A stretch of 42,580 nucleotides of DNA from Treponema sp. (GTDB taxonomy: Bacteria; Spirochaetota; Spirochaetia; Treponematales; Treponemataceae): positions 1 to 42,580 of the forward strand of contig JAFSRD010000003.1 of NCBI GenBank assembly GCA_017446265.1. The letters are read 5' to 3'. Both the position numbers and the translations under genes were made by a program. This document shows positions 16,949 through 25,041 of the stretch, piece after piece. The number at the start of each line of letters is the position of its first letter. The stretch's first letter is position 1. The notes beneath the pieces were generated by a model that saw only the letters and a list, made by a program, of their open reading frames with translations, was not told where the DNA came from and searched no databases.

Positions 16949-18391
16949 TCACTCTTCTTGTCTGAGCGCGTCGAGTTTGTCGAGTCGTGCTTGGTCAAGT
17001 TCAACATAGAGATTTTTTTCCTGTGTTGGCAGTACCGTACCTTTTGGTCCGTTTTTTGCGCGGCGCAGATATTTTACTTCTGTACAATAAACATCTGCTT
17101 TTCCCGCTTTGCGCGCCTTTGAGTAATATACTGCAAGGTTTGCTGCATCAAGCAGAATAGTGCGAGGAATCTCTTTGCCCTGACGATTTTTTATAAAGAC
17201 GTATCCGCCAGAGAAGTCGCGTACATGAAGCCATGTGTCACGACCACGCACATAGTGGCGCAAAAGTTCGTCATTTTCGTCGGCATCTCTTCCTACAAGT
17301 ATATACCAGTCGTCAACAGTGTAGTCAATGCCGGGATGCGTTTTCTTTTTTTGCTGGACAGGCATTGTGCTTTTGCGTAGCAGTTGTTCAATTTTTACCG
17401 GGTTTGCCTCATTTTTTATATGTTCATACAGCGCATCGAGTGAAGCTAGTTTCTTTTCTTCAAGCGCAATGTCGCGTGCAAGTTGCTTTGCGCCGCTTTG
17501 CGCTTTTTTGTATTGCGCATAGTATGCGGCAGCATTTTCCTGTACGTTCTTTTTGGGTTCAATGGCAATGCGCACTTTTCCGCCAGTTTCATAGTCATCG
17601 CATTCAAGAAAATGTGCATTTCCAGAAAGCGTATGCCCGTATGTCAGAATCAAGTCGCCTTGATGCTTGTATTGCGCTGCATGCTCAAACGAGTTGAGTT
17701 TTGCTTTGAGTTTTTCGAGTGCTGCTTCACGTTTGCTTTTTGTCGTGTTGTACCATTTTTCTGCTTTGAGCAGGAGCGCTTCGCGCGAAAGCACAGACGC
17801 ATGCTCGCCGTACCAAAAATCAACTTTTTGATTAAACGAAAGCAACTCTGCATCGGGATAGCGTGCGCTGTATTCTGTTTGCACATCGTCAAATGTGCGT
17901 ATGTGCCAGTCGCGTTGTTTTGCAGAAGTTTGTTCAGGTGGGGAAAAAAATCCGCCGCTTATTTCATTTTTTGACGGTCGTCTGTACAGCGCATCTATGA
18001 TGGTGTTTTTTTCATCACACAAAATGATATTTGCGGCTCCGCTCCACAAGCGCACATACATTATTAATTTTTCTGCTCCATGCGAAAGTGTAAATGCTAC
18101 AATGCGCTCCAGCCCAAGCTGCATGCAGGAATCGATGCGCGCACCTTTTATTTTTGATTTTAATAATTCCATAAAACGGAGCGGTTTGTCGTTGCGCGTA
18201 ATCTTTTTTGTTGTGCTGTGGATGCGACACGCATCGTTTGCGGTGCAGATAAGCAGCGTTGTGCTCGTGGCGTTTTTATATGTGAACAGCGCAATTGTAT
18301 CGTATCCCGGTTGGACTATGTCCTGAATAAACGAGCCCGAAATATCAAGCTCGTTGAGTATTGCGTTTATTTCATTGCAGTTGAGCGACAT
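16949..18391 (-). CDS. NFACT-family protein (RqcH/Rqc2-like, ribosome quality control)
   Basis: RqcH/Rqc2 proteins bind obstructed large ribosomal subunits and recruit tRNA-Ala to add C-terminal tails; related members were named fibronectin-binding proteins. The N-terminal NFACT-N domain spans about 1-185 (start MSLNCNEINAILNELDISGS), a coiled middle follows, and the C-terminal NFACT-R/DUF814 domain is at about 355-470 (DDWYILVGRDADENDELLRH, then RGRDTWLHVRDFSGGYVFIK). At 480 residues it is shorter than Bacillus RqcH (about 570), mainly in the middle. The conserved Asp-Arg pair of NFACT-N appears as Glu-Arg in GLERIVAF, so tailing activity is uncertain. The gene has its own -10 box, TATAGT with an upstream TGC, and no clear ribosome site. 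Confidence 0.85.
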   Translation of the reverse strand: MSLNCNEINAILNELDISGSFIQDIVQPGYDTIALFTYKNATSTTLLICTANDACRIHSTTKKITRNDKPLRFMELLKSKIKGARIDSCMQLGLERIVAFTLSHGAEKLIMYVRLWSGAANIILCDEKNTIIDALYRRPSKNEISGGFFSPPEQTSAKQRDWHIRTFDDVQTEYSARYPDAELLSFNQKVDFWYGEHASVLSREALLLKAEKWYNTTKSKREAALEKLKAKLNSFEHAAQYKHQGDLILTYGHTLSGNAHFLECDDYETGGKVRIAIEPKKNVQENAAAYYAQYKKAQSGAKQLARDIALEEKKLASLDALYEHIKNEANPVKIEQLLRKSTMPVQQKKKTHPGIDYTVDDWYILVGRDADENDELLRHYVRGRDTWLHVRDFSGGYVFIKNRQGKEIPRTILLDAANLAVYYSKARKAGKADVYCTEVKYLRRAKNGPKGTVLPTQEKNLYVELDQARLDKLDALRQEE

Positions 18392-18416
18392 AGTACTTGT
18401 TCAACGATGTACTATA
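18390..18416 (-). promoter_or_regulatory. -10 box and inverted repeat spanning the NFACT gene leader and start codon
   Basis: Minus-strand TATAGT (18416-18411) preceded by TGC gives an extended -10 box. ATAGTAC (18415-18409) is repeated in inverted form as GTACTAT (18396-18390), a perfect 7-bp arm pair spaced 12 nt whose second arm overlaps the ATG at 18391. It could be an operator. Most of the first arm lies upstream of the predicted start site near 18404, so a full mRNA hairpin is unlikely from this promoter. No good -35 was found. Confidence 0.45.
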
Positions 18417-18431
18417 GCACAGTACGCAACG

Positions 18432-19748
18432 TTACGCATCTGGAGTTTCCTGCATCTTCGTAATCTGTTCGTTCAACTTGATTGTACTGTGCGTCTGTTT
18501 TACAAGGCGTTGTGCGAGCATACGAGATAAGAACAGCCCGTAATGAGGATTTTTGCGTATCATCTGTAAAAAGTCGCCTTTTGGAATTTTAATAAGTTTG
18601 CAGTTTCCGACTGCAAGGATTGTTGCAGAACGCCTGTCGTTGAGCAGAAACGACATTTCTCCGATAAAAACGTCGTTTGGCGTCATAACGGTAACGAGTT
18701 TACGTCCTGAATATACTGCATATCTTCCAGACAGAATGAAGAATAAATCTGTCGTTGGCTCGTTTTCTCGACACACGATTTCTTTGTCTTTATATGTCAC
18801 TGTTTCGAAATTTGACATTGCTTGAGGTATGGCTGTCGATTCATTTATGCGATTATTTATTTCAAACGTAACATGATTCCCGCGCTCATTGTACGCCATG
18901 CGTGAAACGAGTTGCGATGCGAGTTTTATGCCTCTGCCGTGCAAACTGTCGTTTGATGTTGCGTTTTTATCAGTAAATTGCCGCCAGTTGAATCCGTCGC
19001 CTTCATCTGCAATAGTGAATGTTGATTTTTGTTTGCCGATTGCATATGAAATTATAATTTGCCTATTTGCATAGCGCGAATCTGAAGCGCGTTCAAAGAT
19101 GAGCCCATATATGTCGCCGTGTTGCTCCATGTACTTTGTCTTTTCTTCAAACGAAATGTTGAGGTTGCCGTGTTCAAGCGCATTTGTCAGGAGCTCTATG
19201 AAAGTCATCTGTAAGTTGGCGCGGTCGTCAATGTTTATTCTGTTCGTGTTGTACAAATAATTAATGAGAAATGATGTGTAAAAACGTATGTCGAGCGGGT
19301 CATTGCCACACGTAAATGCACCTGTCTCTTCGCCGCCAAAGTCATCCCGCATGCCGCGGTTTAAAAGGAATTTTCTGTTTTGCCAAAGAATACGCAGTAG
19401 GCGCGTAAAGTGAAACGCAAAGTCATCGATTGTCTGAATTGACAGGATGTTTGAATCTTTCGCTTCTTCAAGTTCTGCCATTTGCTTTCTGTCTTTGCAT
19501 ACTGCAATAACGCCGCCGTAGTGGAGCCATGGGTCGCCATGTATTTCATTGATGATGACGTTGCAATCTACATCTGGCGACGTGTAATCAAGCACTTTTA
19601 TTTCTGGCATTTCATAATTAATATAACTGATGATGTCTTCCATGTTTGTTTTTACCGACATGTCAAAATCATCAGAAAACGAATCTCTCCCCGCTTTTAC
19701 CGTGTCTATAACCCTTTTGTTAGACGAAACAACAAGTATCTTTTGCAT
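18432..19748 (-). CDS. Receiver-like / HATPase / cyclic-nucleotide-binding fusion regulator
   Basis: 438 residues with three domains. Residues 1 to about 125 form a response-regulator-like fold (MQKILVVSSNKRVIDTV, candidate phospho-Asp D54 in IKVLDYTSPD). Residues about 150-305 are a GHKL ATPase of the anti-sigma RsbW/SpoIIAB type, with ELLTNALEHGN (185-195, N box), DEGDGF (248-253) and HGRGI (270-274). Residues about 310-425 are a cyclic-nucleotide-binding domain whose phosphate cassette FIGEMSFLLNDRRSAT keeps Glu364 and the arginine. It probably combines a phosphorelay or second-messenger input with a serine-kinase/partner-switch output; no target is encoded nearby. There is no histidine-kinase dimerisation domain. 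The ATG at 19748 sits 6 nt after a TATACT box, with no ribosome site. Confidence 0.82.
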   Translation of the reverse strand: MQKILVVSSNKRVIDTVKAGRDSFSDDFDMSVKTNMEDIISYINYEMPEIKVLDYTSPDVDCNVIINEIHGDPWLHYGGVIAVCKDRKQMAELEEAKDSNILSIQTIDDFAFHFTRLLRILWQNRKFLLNRGMRDDFGGEETGAFTCGNDPLDIRFYTSFLINYLYNTNRINIDDRANLQMTFIELLTNALEHGNLNISFEEKTKYMEQHGDIYGLIFERASDSRYANRQIIISYAIGKQKSTFTIADEGDGFNWRQFTDKNATSNDSLHGRGIKLASQLVSRMAYNERGNHVTFEINNRINESTAIPQAMSNFETVTYKDKEIVCRENEPTTDLFFILSGRYAVYSGRKLVTVMTPNDVFIGEMSFLLNDRRSATILAVGNCKLIKIPKGDFLQMIRKNPHYGLFLSRMLAQRLVKQTHSTIKLNEQITKMQETPDA

Positions 19749-19754
19749 ATGTCT

Positions 19755-19760
19755 AGTATA
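19755..19760 (-). promoter_or_regulatory. -10 box of the sensor-fusion gene, predicted leaderless
   Basis: TATACT on the minus strand (19760-19755) ends 6 nt before the ATG. The hexamer 17 nt further upstream, CTGCAA, matches the -35 consensus at only three positions, so the promoter is judged mainly on the -10 box and the lack of a ribosome site. Confidence 0.5.
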
Positions 19761-19788
19761 CACCAAAATGATTTTTTTTGCAGTATCA

Positions 19789-19820
19789 TTGACAAAAAAT
19801 TATAATTGGGAAATTATAGC
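19789..19820 (+). promoter_or_regulatory. Probable promoter of the acetolactate synthase gene
   Basis: Perfect TTGACA at 19789-19794 is followed by an A/T-rich stretch with candidate -10 boxes AATTAT (19812-19817, 17-nt spacer) or ATTATA (18-nt spacer). CAGGGA before the ATG at 19836 is the ribosome site. The promoter overlaps the upstream region of the divergent sensor-fusion gene. Confidence 0.55.
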
Positions 19821-19835
19821 TAAACAGGGATTTTT

Positions 19836-21575
19836 ATGAAAAAAACAGGTGCACAGATTATTGTGAAATTACTCAAAATGGAGGGAATCGATATCGTTGC
19901 AGGCATTCCTGGCGGCTCGGTTTTGCCATTGTACGATGAGCTTGCAAAAAGTTCAATTAAGCATGTATTAGTCAGGCACGAGCAAGCAGGTGGATTTATT
20001 GCACAAGGCATTGCGCGAAGCACAGGAAATGTTGCGGTGTGTTTTGCTACAAGCGGACCGGGCGCAATGAATTTGCTCACTGCTGTTGCAGATGCGCGGT
20101 GTGATTCCATTCCGATTGTTGCAATTACGGGGCAGGTGAACACATCGCTCATCGGCACCGATGCGTTTCAAGAGGCGGATACATTCGGGCTGTCGTTTCC
20201 TATCACAAAGCACAGCATCATGATAAAATCGCCTGAAGAGCTTTTGCGCGCCATTCCAGAAGCGTTTGCGATTGCGGCGAACGGCAGGCCAGGTCCAGTG
20301 CTTATTGATGTGCCGAGAAATGTACAGGTTGCTTCGTGCGAGTTTGCCAGCTGGCCGGATGTGCATGCGGTAAAATTGCACGACATTCGATTCCATACGC
20401 CGCCATCTGAATATGCTTTGAGCATGAAAAAGATTGTAGATGTGCTCGCTCGTGCCCGCCATCCTGTGTTGTTTTGCGGTGGCGGCTGCAATTCACACGC
20501 TTCGTCAGGTGAGTTGAAAAAGTTTTTAAAAAGCTATCGCCTGCCAGTAGTGACGAGCCTCATGGGGCTTGGTTGCGTGCCTGCGTCATTTGAAATGTAT
20601 GCGGGCATGGTGGGCATGCACGGCTCATCTGCTGCGAACGAAGCGATGCACGAAGCAGATGTAGTGATTGCGGCAGGCGTTCGTTTTGACGACAGGGCGA
20701 CTGGCATTGTTTCTGGGTTTTGTCCAAATGCAAAAATTATTCACATAGATGTTGACGCTGCTGAAATTAATAAAATTGTTAATACAGAAATTGCAGTTGT
20801 AGCAAACGTCGAGTCGGTGTTTCCTATCCTCGTGCAGCTTGCTTCGGAAAAACAGGAATTGTTTGCATCGCAGTGGCAAAACGCTGAAGCGCGCGCGGTA
20901 TGGCTTGAAAAGATAATGAAGCGCAAGGCGGAAACACTTTCACTTGAATGTGGCAGAGCAAAAACAGACTGCGTAAATCCTCGCGCGTTTATTGCATCTC
21001 TTCCTGCGTTTGCAGAAAAAGCAGGTGTATCGCGCAAAGATATTATTGTTACGACAGATGTAGGACAGCATCAGATGTGGGCGGCGCAGTATTATCCTGT
21101 TGAAGAGCCGAATACATTCCTCACGTCAGGTTCGCTCGGCACAATGGGATTCGGGCTTCCCACGGCAATAGGTGCTGCGCTTGCGCACAAAGACAAGCAG
21201 GTTGTGTGTTTCTCTGGAGACGGCTCGCTCCTCATGAATATCCAAGAACTTGCCACGCTTGCAGAGTTGAATCTTCCTGTAACAGTGATTGTCTTTGACA
21301 ACGGTACGCTCGGCATGGTGTATCAGCAGCAAAAGTATCTTTTTAATAAAAACTACAGCGCATCGCACTATTCTGCAAGCGTCGATTATGTTGCTGTTGC
21401 GCGTGGCTTCGGCATAGAAGCAGTTGACGTGAGCGACGATGCACTGTGGTATGAAAAAGCGTTTTCACCTGCGCGAAAAAAAAAGCCGTTTTTGGTGCGC
21501 ATAAAAATTGACAGAGAAGAAGATGTGCTGCCGTTCGTGCTGCCTGGCAAGAAGAATGTAGACGCGCTCATATGA
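19836..21575 (+). CDS. ilvB: Acetolactate synthase large (catalytic) subunit
   Basis: ThDP-dependent enzyme that condenses pyruvate (or pyruvate with 2-ketobutyrate), the first common step of branched-chain amino-acid synthesis. Residues 17-35 carry IPGGSVLPLYDEL. RHEQAGGFIAQGIARSTG holds the catalytic glutamate that activates ThDP. AGVRFDDRATG is in the FAD/nucleotide-binding middle domain. GDGSLLMNIQELATL, continuing to the Asn of DNGTLGM, is the ThDP-magnesium motif. Length 579 is full size. No ilvN regulatory subunit or other ilv gene lies beside it, and it is followed by a convergent gene. A stand-alone gene could be a catabolic AlsS-type enzyme, but the FAD-region motif favours IlvB. 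Confidence 0.88.
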   Translation: MKKTGAQIIVKLLKMEGIDIVAGIPGGSVLPLYDELAKSSIKHVLVRHEQAGGFIAQGIARSTGNVAVCFATSGPGAMNLLTAVADARCDSIPIVAITGQVNTSLIGTDAFQEADTFGLSFPITKHSIMIKSPEELLRAIPEAFAIAANGRPGPVLIDVPRNVQVASCEFASWPDVHAVKLHDIRFHTPPSEYALSMKKIVDVLARARHPVLFCGGGCNSHASSGELKKFLKSYRLPVVTSLMGLGCVPASFEMYAGMVGMHGSSAANEAMHEADVVIAAGVRFDDRATGIVSGFCPNAKIIHIDVDAAEINKIVNTEIAVVANVESVFPILVQLASEKQELFASQWQNAEARAVWLEKIMKRKAETLSLECGRAKTDCVNPRAFIASLPAFAEKAGVSRKDIIVTTDVGQHQMWAAQYYPVEEPNTFLTSGSLGTMGFGLPTAIGAALAHKDKQVVCFSGDGSLLMNIQELATLAELNLPVTVIVFDNGTLGMVYQQQKYLFNKNYSASHYSASVDYVAVARGFGIEAVDVSDDALWYEKAFSPARKKKPFLVRIKIDREEDVLPFVLPGKKNVDALI

Positions 21576-21591
21576 GCAGGCATCCAATATT

Positions 21592-21626
21592 ATTAAACCT
21601 GTTCAGAAGTCTCAGTTTCAGAACAG
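21592..21626 (+). repeat. 35-bp dispersed hairpin repeat, copy B
   Basis: 31 of 35 bases match copy A at 3911-3945. Here the stem is one pair longer (CCTGTTC with GAACAGG). It lies 17 bp after the ilvB stop codon, between convergent genes. It lacks a T-run on either strand, so it is not a canonical intrinsic terminator. Confidence 0.6.
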
Positions 21627-21666
21627 GTCTATTGAAGCGACGGAGCGCTGCATGTGATTTTGCTGC

Positions 21667-22806
21667 TCAATGCGCTCTGTGCAGTTTGATAAAACGCATG
21701 ATATTTTCAACAGTGAGTTGCATGTCATTTTTTGCGCGCAGTTTTGCCGCTTCATAGTTTGCCGCAACGCGATTAATGCTGAACACAGCCGACACTCCTA
21801 TATCATATGCGTTTTCGATGTTGTCTCCGATGTCGCCGACAACCGCAATGAGCGGAACATTTGCTTTTTTTGTACGCCGTGCAATGCCTATGACGACTTT
21901 GCCACGCAAACTTTGCGCGTCTATTTTTCCTTCGCCCGAAAAAACGTAATCTGCGCCATCAAGCAGCGAATCAAACTGCACTGTGTCAAGGATTGTTTCA
22001 ATGCCCATTTGCAACTTTGAATGTGTAAAAACATTCATGCCGTAGCCCATGCCACCCGCTGCTCCCGCTCCATGTATATGTGCTGCGTCAATACGTAAAT
22101 CTCGCTGCACAATTTCTGCAAGGTGACGCAGGCCTGAATCAAGCCGTTTGACCATCGCTTCGTCTGCTCCCTTTTGCGGACCAAAAATATGCGCTGCTCC
22201 TGTTTTTCCGTACAGCGGATTGTCAATGTCGCACATAGTGACAATTTCAACAGAGGCAAGCGTTTTATGCAATTTTGATGAATCAATTTTATTAATTTCT
22301 GAAAGCGTGCCGCCTGTTGGAACAAATTCTTTGCCTGCTTTGTCGAAAAATTGTACGCCGAGCGCCGTAGCCGCACCGCAACCGCCGTCATTTGTTGCGC
22401 TACCGCCTAATCCTATGATAATTTTTGTACAGCCATTTTTAATTGCATCAAGCATAAGTTCGCCTACACCGTATGTCGTCGTCTTTTCTGGATTAAGATT
22501 GTTCTCGACAAGCGGCAATCCTGCGCAGGCAGCCATTTCTATGACGGCTGTTTTTCCATCAGAAAGCATGCCGTAAAATGACGCCATGTCTTTGAAAAAC
22601 GGATTTTTTACGGTGACGATTTGTTTTTTTCCGCCGACAGCTGTGAGAAACGCGTCTACGCTGCCTTCGCCTCCGTCTGCGACAGGAATTTTAATAATAG
22701 TTGCTTCTGGATAAAATTTTAAAATTGCGCGTTCCATAATGCTGCATATTTCTGCCGAACTCATAGTGCCTTTGAATGAATCAGGAATAAGCAGAATTTT
22801 TTTCAT
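21667..22806 (-). CDS. Glycerate kinase (GlxK/GarK family)
   Basis: Phosphorylates glycerate with ATP, feeding it into glycolysis. The start MKKILLIPDSFKGTMSSAEI is typical of the family. ADGGEGSVDAF (about 44-54), the glycine-rich GLGGSATNDGGCGAATALG (about 123-141), GAAGGMGYG and the C-terminal VFSGEGKIDAQSLRGK are conserved family segments. Length 379 fits. AAAGGGG lies about 11 nt before the ATG. It ends the minus-strand run adk-glycerate kinase, 21 bp after adk, and is convergent with ilvB. The family includes both 2- and 3-phosphoglycerate producers, so the product position is left open. Confidence 0.9.
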   Translation of the reverse strand: MKKILLIPDSFKGTMSSAEICSIMERAILKFYPEATIIKIPVADGGEGSVDAFLTAVGGKKQIVTVKNPFFKDMASFYGMLSDGKTAVIEMAACAGLPLVENNLNPEKTTTYGVGELMLDAIKNGCTKIIIGLGGSATNDGGCGAATALGVQFFDKAGKEFVPTGGTLSEINKIDSSKLHKTLASVEIVTMCDIDNPLYGKTGAAHIFGPQKGADEAMVKRLDSGLRHLAEIVQRDLRIDAAHIHGAGAAGGMGYGMNVFTHSKLQMGIETILDTVQFDSLLDGADYVFSGEGKIDAQSLRGKVVIGIARRTKKANVPLIAVVGDIGDNIENAYDIGVSAVFSINRVAANYEAAKLRAKNDMQLTVENIMRFIKLHRAH

Positions 22807-22827
22807 GCGGCAATGCCCCTTTTTGTT

Positions 22828-23460
22828 TTATGATTTTGGAAATAGTTCTTTAAATTTGTTAAATACTTCTTCTGTTGAAAATGCTCCGTCTATGTCAGTG
22901 AGTTTTCCGTGCTTGCGATAAAAATCTATGAGCGGCTCGGTTTGCTTGCGGTACACGTCCATGCGGCGCACAATCGATTCTTGCTTGTCGTCGTCGCGCT
23001 GAAAAAGTTCGCTGCCGCAGTTGTCGCATGCGCCTTCTGTTTTTGGAGGCAGCGAGAGCGTGTTAAAAGTAGCTCCGCATGCTTTGCATACGAGTCGTGT
23101 TGAAAGGCGGCGAATGACAATTTCGTCGGCAATTATAAAATTGACAACAGCAACATCGCTGCAGATGTGCGTGAACGCTTCTGCTTGCGGGATTGTGCGC
23201 GGAAAGCCATCGAGGATAAAACCGTTTTTAGCGTCGTCGCGTGCAAGCCGCTCTTTGACGAGCTCGCATGTAATCTCATCATTTACAAGCCCGCCCGAAT
23301 CAATTATGCCCTTTATTTTTTTGCCAAGTTCTGTTTGATTTTTGATGGCAGCGCGAAAAATATCGCCTGTAGAGATGTGCGGAATGTTGTATTCTTTTGC
23401 AACTTTTACTGCGAGCGAACCTTTGCCTGCCCCTGGCGGTCCTAAAAAAATGAAATTCAT
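22828..23460 (-). CDS. adk: Adenylate kinase (zinc-binding long form)
   Basis: Interconverts ATP + AMP and 2 ADP; essential for energy balance. P-loop GPPGAGKGS (7-15), STGDIFRAAI (AMP site) and DGFPRT are all present. The LID holds a four-cysteine zinc site, CKACG and CDNCG, as in Gram-positive and some spirochaetal enzymes. Length is 210 residues. The ATG at 23460 is chosen because CAGGAG lies 8 nt upstream; the in-frame extension to 23496 lacks support. It follows the FGE-like gene by 20 bp and precedes glycerate kinase, suggesting one transcript. Confidence 0.95.
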   Translation of the reverse strand: MNFIFLGPPGAGKGSLAVKVAKEYNIPHISTGDIFRAAIKNQTELGKKIKGIIDSGGLVNDEITCELVKERLARDDAKNGFILDGFPRTIPQAEAFTHICSDVAVVNFIIADEIVIRRLSTRLVCKACGATFNTLSLPPKTEGACDNCGSELFQRDDDKQESIVRRMDVYRKQTEPLIDFYRKHGKLTDIDGAFSTEEVFNKFKELFPKS

Positions 23461-23480
23461 ACAGTCTCCTGAATTGTTAA

Positions 23481-24485
23481 TTATTTGCTTGTGCAAATTC
23501 TAAAACCCATGTAGTTGTACACTTCATTTGGGTCAAACGAATAGCGGTCGCCCGCATTGATGAACGGCGTATATGGCGACCAGCTGCCGCCTCTGCTTAC
23601 GCGCTCTGAACCGTATGCAGGTCCTGTTGCGCGCTCTTTTTGTTCTACATAATTTGCAAACCAATCCCAACAAAATTCAAGCACATTGCCACTCATGTCG
23701 TACAGCCCTGCGCTGTTTGCATTTCCTGCCAGCAGGGCAGGAGGAGCGTCGGGAAGAAAAACAGTGCCTGCTGTGGCAACAGTGCGCGTCATATTTGTGT
23801 TTTCGCTGAACCATGCAACGCGCATTTGCTCTGCCTGCTCGTCATTTGCTCCTGCTGCTTCAGCTTGTCCGCTTGCCCTGTCGCTGCGCTGCATTCCATT
23901 TTTTGTGATGCGTGCTGCGTATTCCCACTCTGCTTCGGTTGGCAAGCGGTAGCCGTCTGCATTCCAGTTGCATTCTGCCAAGTCGCACGAAGCGGTGTCT
24001 GTCGAGTCACGCAAAATTTTTTTCCGATATGTGTAGCACGGCGTTTTGTTTTCAAGTTCACTCAATGCATTGCACCATATTATTGCATCATACCAACTTA
24101 TCATGGTGACTGGCTGCATGCTTCCCATGTCTGTTGGTGCTTTGCCACGCCTTCCTGCAGAGCCTTCTTGACCAAGATTTGCGAACACGTAGCCTCGTTT
24201 TTCCGCTGCAATTCGTATACGATACCAGAGCGCATATGTCGTTTCATATTTGTTAATTTTAAAAGAAGCAACTGTACGCACAGCAGTATATGTCTGGCTG
24301 TGTTCGCCGATGATGTATGATTGCCGTGCTGAATTTTGTACCGGTTGCGTCATGTCTATGTCGGAGAATGCAGCATGTGGAGTGCGTTCAATAAAGCGAG
24401 ATGTGTTGATTGGCTTCAGTTGTGCGTGCAGTGCAGTTGATGCGGCCGCAACATTTAAAATTATCATTGTAATAAATTTTTTCAT
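23481..24485 (-). CDS. Exported FGE/SUMF1-fold protein (formylglycine-generating-enzyme-like)
   Basis: 334 residues from the ATG at 24485 (AAGGA upstream). MKKFITMIILNVAAASTALH is a Sec signal peptide with a likely AHA cleavage. The remainder is one FGE-sulfatase (C-type-lectin-like) domain: KINKYETTYALWYRIRIAAE, MISWYDAIIWCNALSE, YRLPTEAEWEYAAR, LYDMSGNVLEFCWDWF, and the terminal VSRGGSWSP to MGFRICTSK. Most bacterial members bind ligands or cell-wall structures rather than modify sulfatases, and no sulfatase is nearby. Unlike its neighbour at 25-26 kb, the C-terminal part shows no block of NNC codons and no following hairpin, so it looks like a fixed paralogue. Confidence 0.88.
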   Translation of the reverse strand: MKKFITMIILNVAAASTALHAQLKPINTSRFIERTPHAAFSDIDMTQPVQNSARQSYIIGEHSQTYTAVRTVASFKINKYETTYALWYRIRIAAEKRGYVFANLGQEGSAGRRGKAPTDMGSMQPVTMISWYDAIIWCNALSELENKTPCYTYRKKILRDSTDTASCDLAECNWNADGYRLPTEAEWEYAARITKNGMQRSDRASGQAEAAGANDEQAEQMRVAWFSENTNMTRTVATAGTVFLPDAPPALLAGNANSAGLYDMSGNVLEFCWDWFANYVEQKERATGPAYGSERVSRGGSWSPYTPFINAGDRYSFDPNEVYNYMGFRICTSK

Positions 24486-24712
24486 TGCATCTGTTTCCTT
24501 ACAAGCAATAAATATGCGCTTCCGTAATGATAACAAAAAAAAACATAAAACGCAACGAATAATAAAGATGCAATAATCTGACTCATGACTCATCACGCTG
24601 TCAGCTGCCTATCGACTGACAAATGAGTTCACTTTTCATCGTCATACTAGACTAATTTACATAAAAGGCTATAATTATCTAAAATATTGATATATTGCGA
24701 TTATAACTGCAT

Positions 24713-24768
24713 AAAATGTTGACAAATGGACATTTTAATGCACTAAAATGTTGATAATTCACCATTTT
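24713..24768. repeat. Tandem pair of 24-bp dyad sites
   Basis: Two units, 24713-24736 and 24745-24768, each AAAATG-N12-CATTTT and each starting AAAATGTTGA. Their starts are 32 bp apart, about three helical turns. They lie about 40 bp before the short ORF at 24808, so they look like a pair of operator sites for a dimeric regulator. No regulator can be named. Confidence 0.5.
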
Positions 24769-24807
24769 AATAACGGCTCACAAACAAGCTAAACTTGAGG
24801 AAAACGC

Positions 24808-24924
24808 ATGCTAAAACGAAAAGCGATTGTTTCTATTAAAAAAAAATTCCTTTTGGCTATAAGTTCATTGACGGCAATATTGGTACGAGTGCTGACAAAA
24901 TCATTGCCGCCCCACTTTATATGA
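24808..24924 (+). pseudogene. Short ORF or broken gene start with A9 tract
   Basis: ATG at 24808 with TGAGG 7 nt upstream opens 38 codons (MLKRKAIVSIKKKFLLAISS onward) before TGA. Within it lies a run of nine A (24838-24846). Downstream of the run another frame reads IPFGYKFIDGNIGTSADKII and continues to a stop at 24944; this looks more protein-like than the frame in use. It may be the start of a decayed gene, a slippage-controlled ORF, or a chance small membrane peptide. Product unknown. Confidence 0.3.
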
Positions 24925-24984
24925 TAGGATTGCTGTTCAACTGACATACAAACTTGAGCCGATGCTCAGATACAAGCGGTCTTT

Positions 24985-25017
24985 CACAGGCGTGGTTTTG
25001 AAAAACTCACGCCTGTG
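24985..25017. repeat. Long hairpin, 10 bp plus 5 bp stem
   Basis: CACAGGCGTG (24985-24994) pairs perfectly with CACGCCTGTG (25008-25017); inside, GTTTT pairs with AAAAC. No T-run follows on either strand, so it is not an obvious terminator. It lies 25 bp from the next hairpin, on the side away from the variable lipoprotein gene. Confidence 0.6.
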
Positions 25018-25041
25018 CACCTATGCCCCCTGTCGCGTTTG

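Noticed and set aside
23640-24320. 226-residue Cys-rich plus-strand ORF
   Set aside because: Lies wholly antisense to the FGE-fold gene, which has a signal peptide, conserved motifs and a ribosome site.
23481-24485. Calling the FGE-fold proteins sulfatase-modifying enzymes
   Set aside because: No sulfatase is nearby and the active-site cysteine pair is not evident; most bacterial FGE-fold surface proteins are binders.
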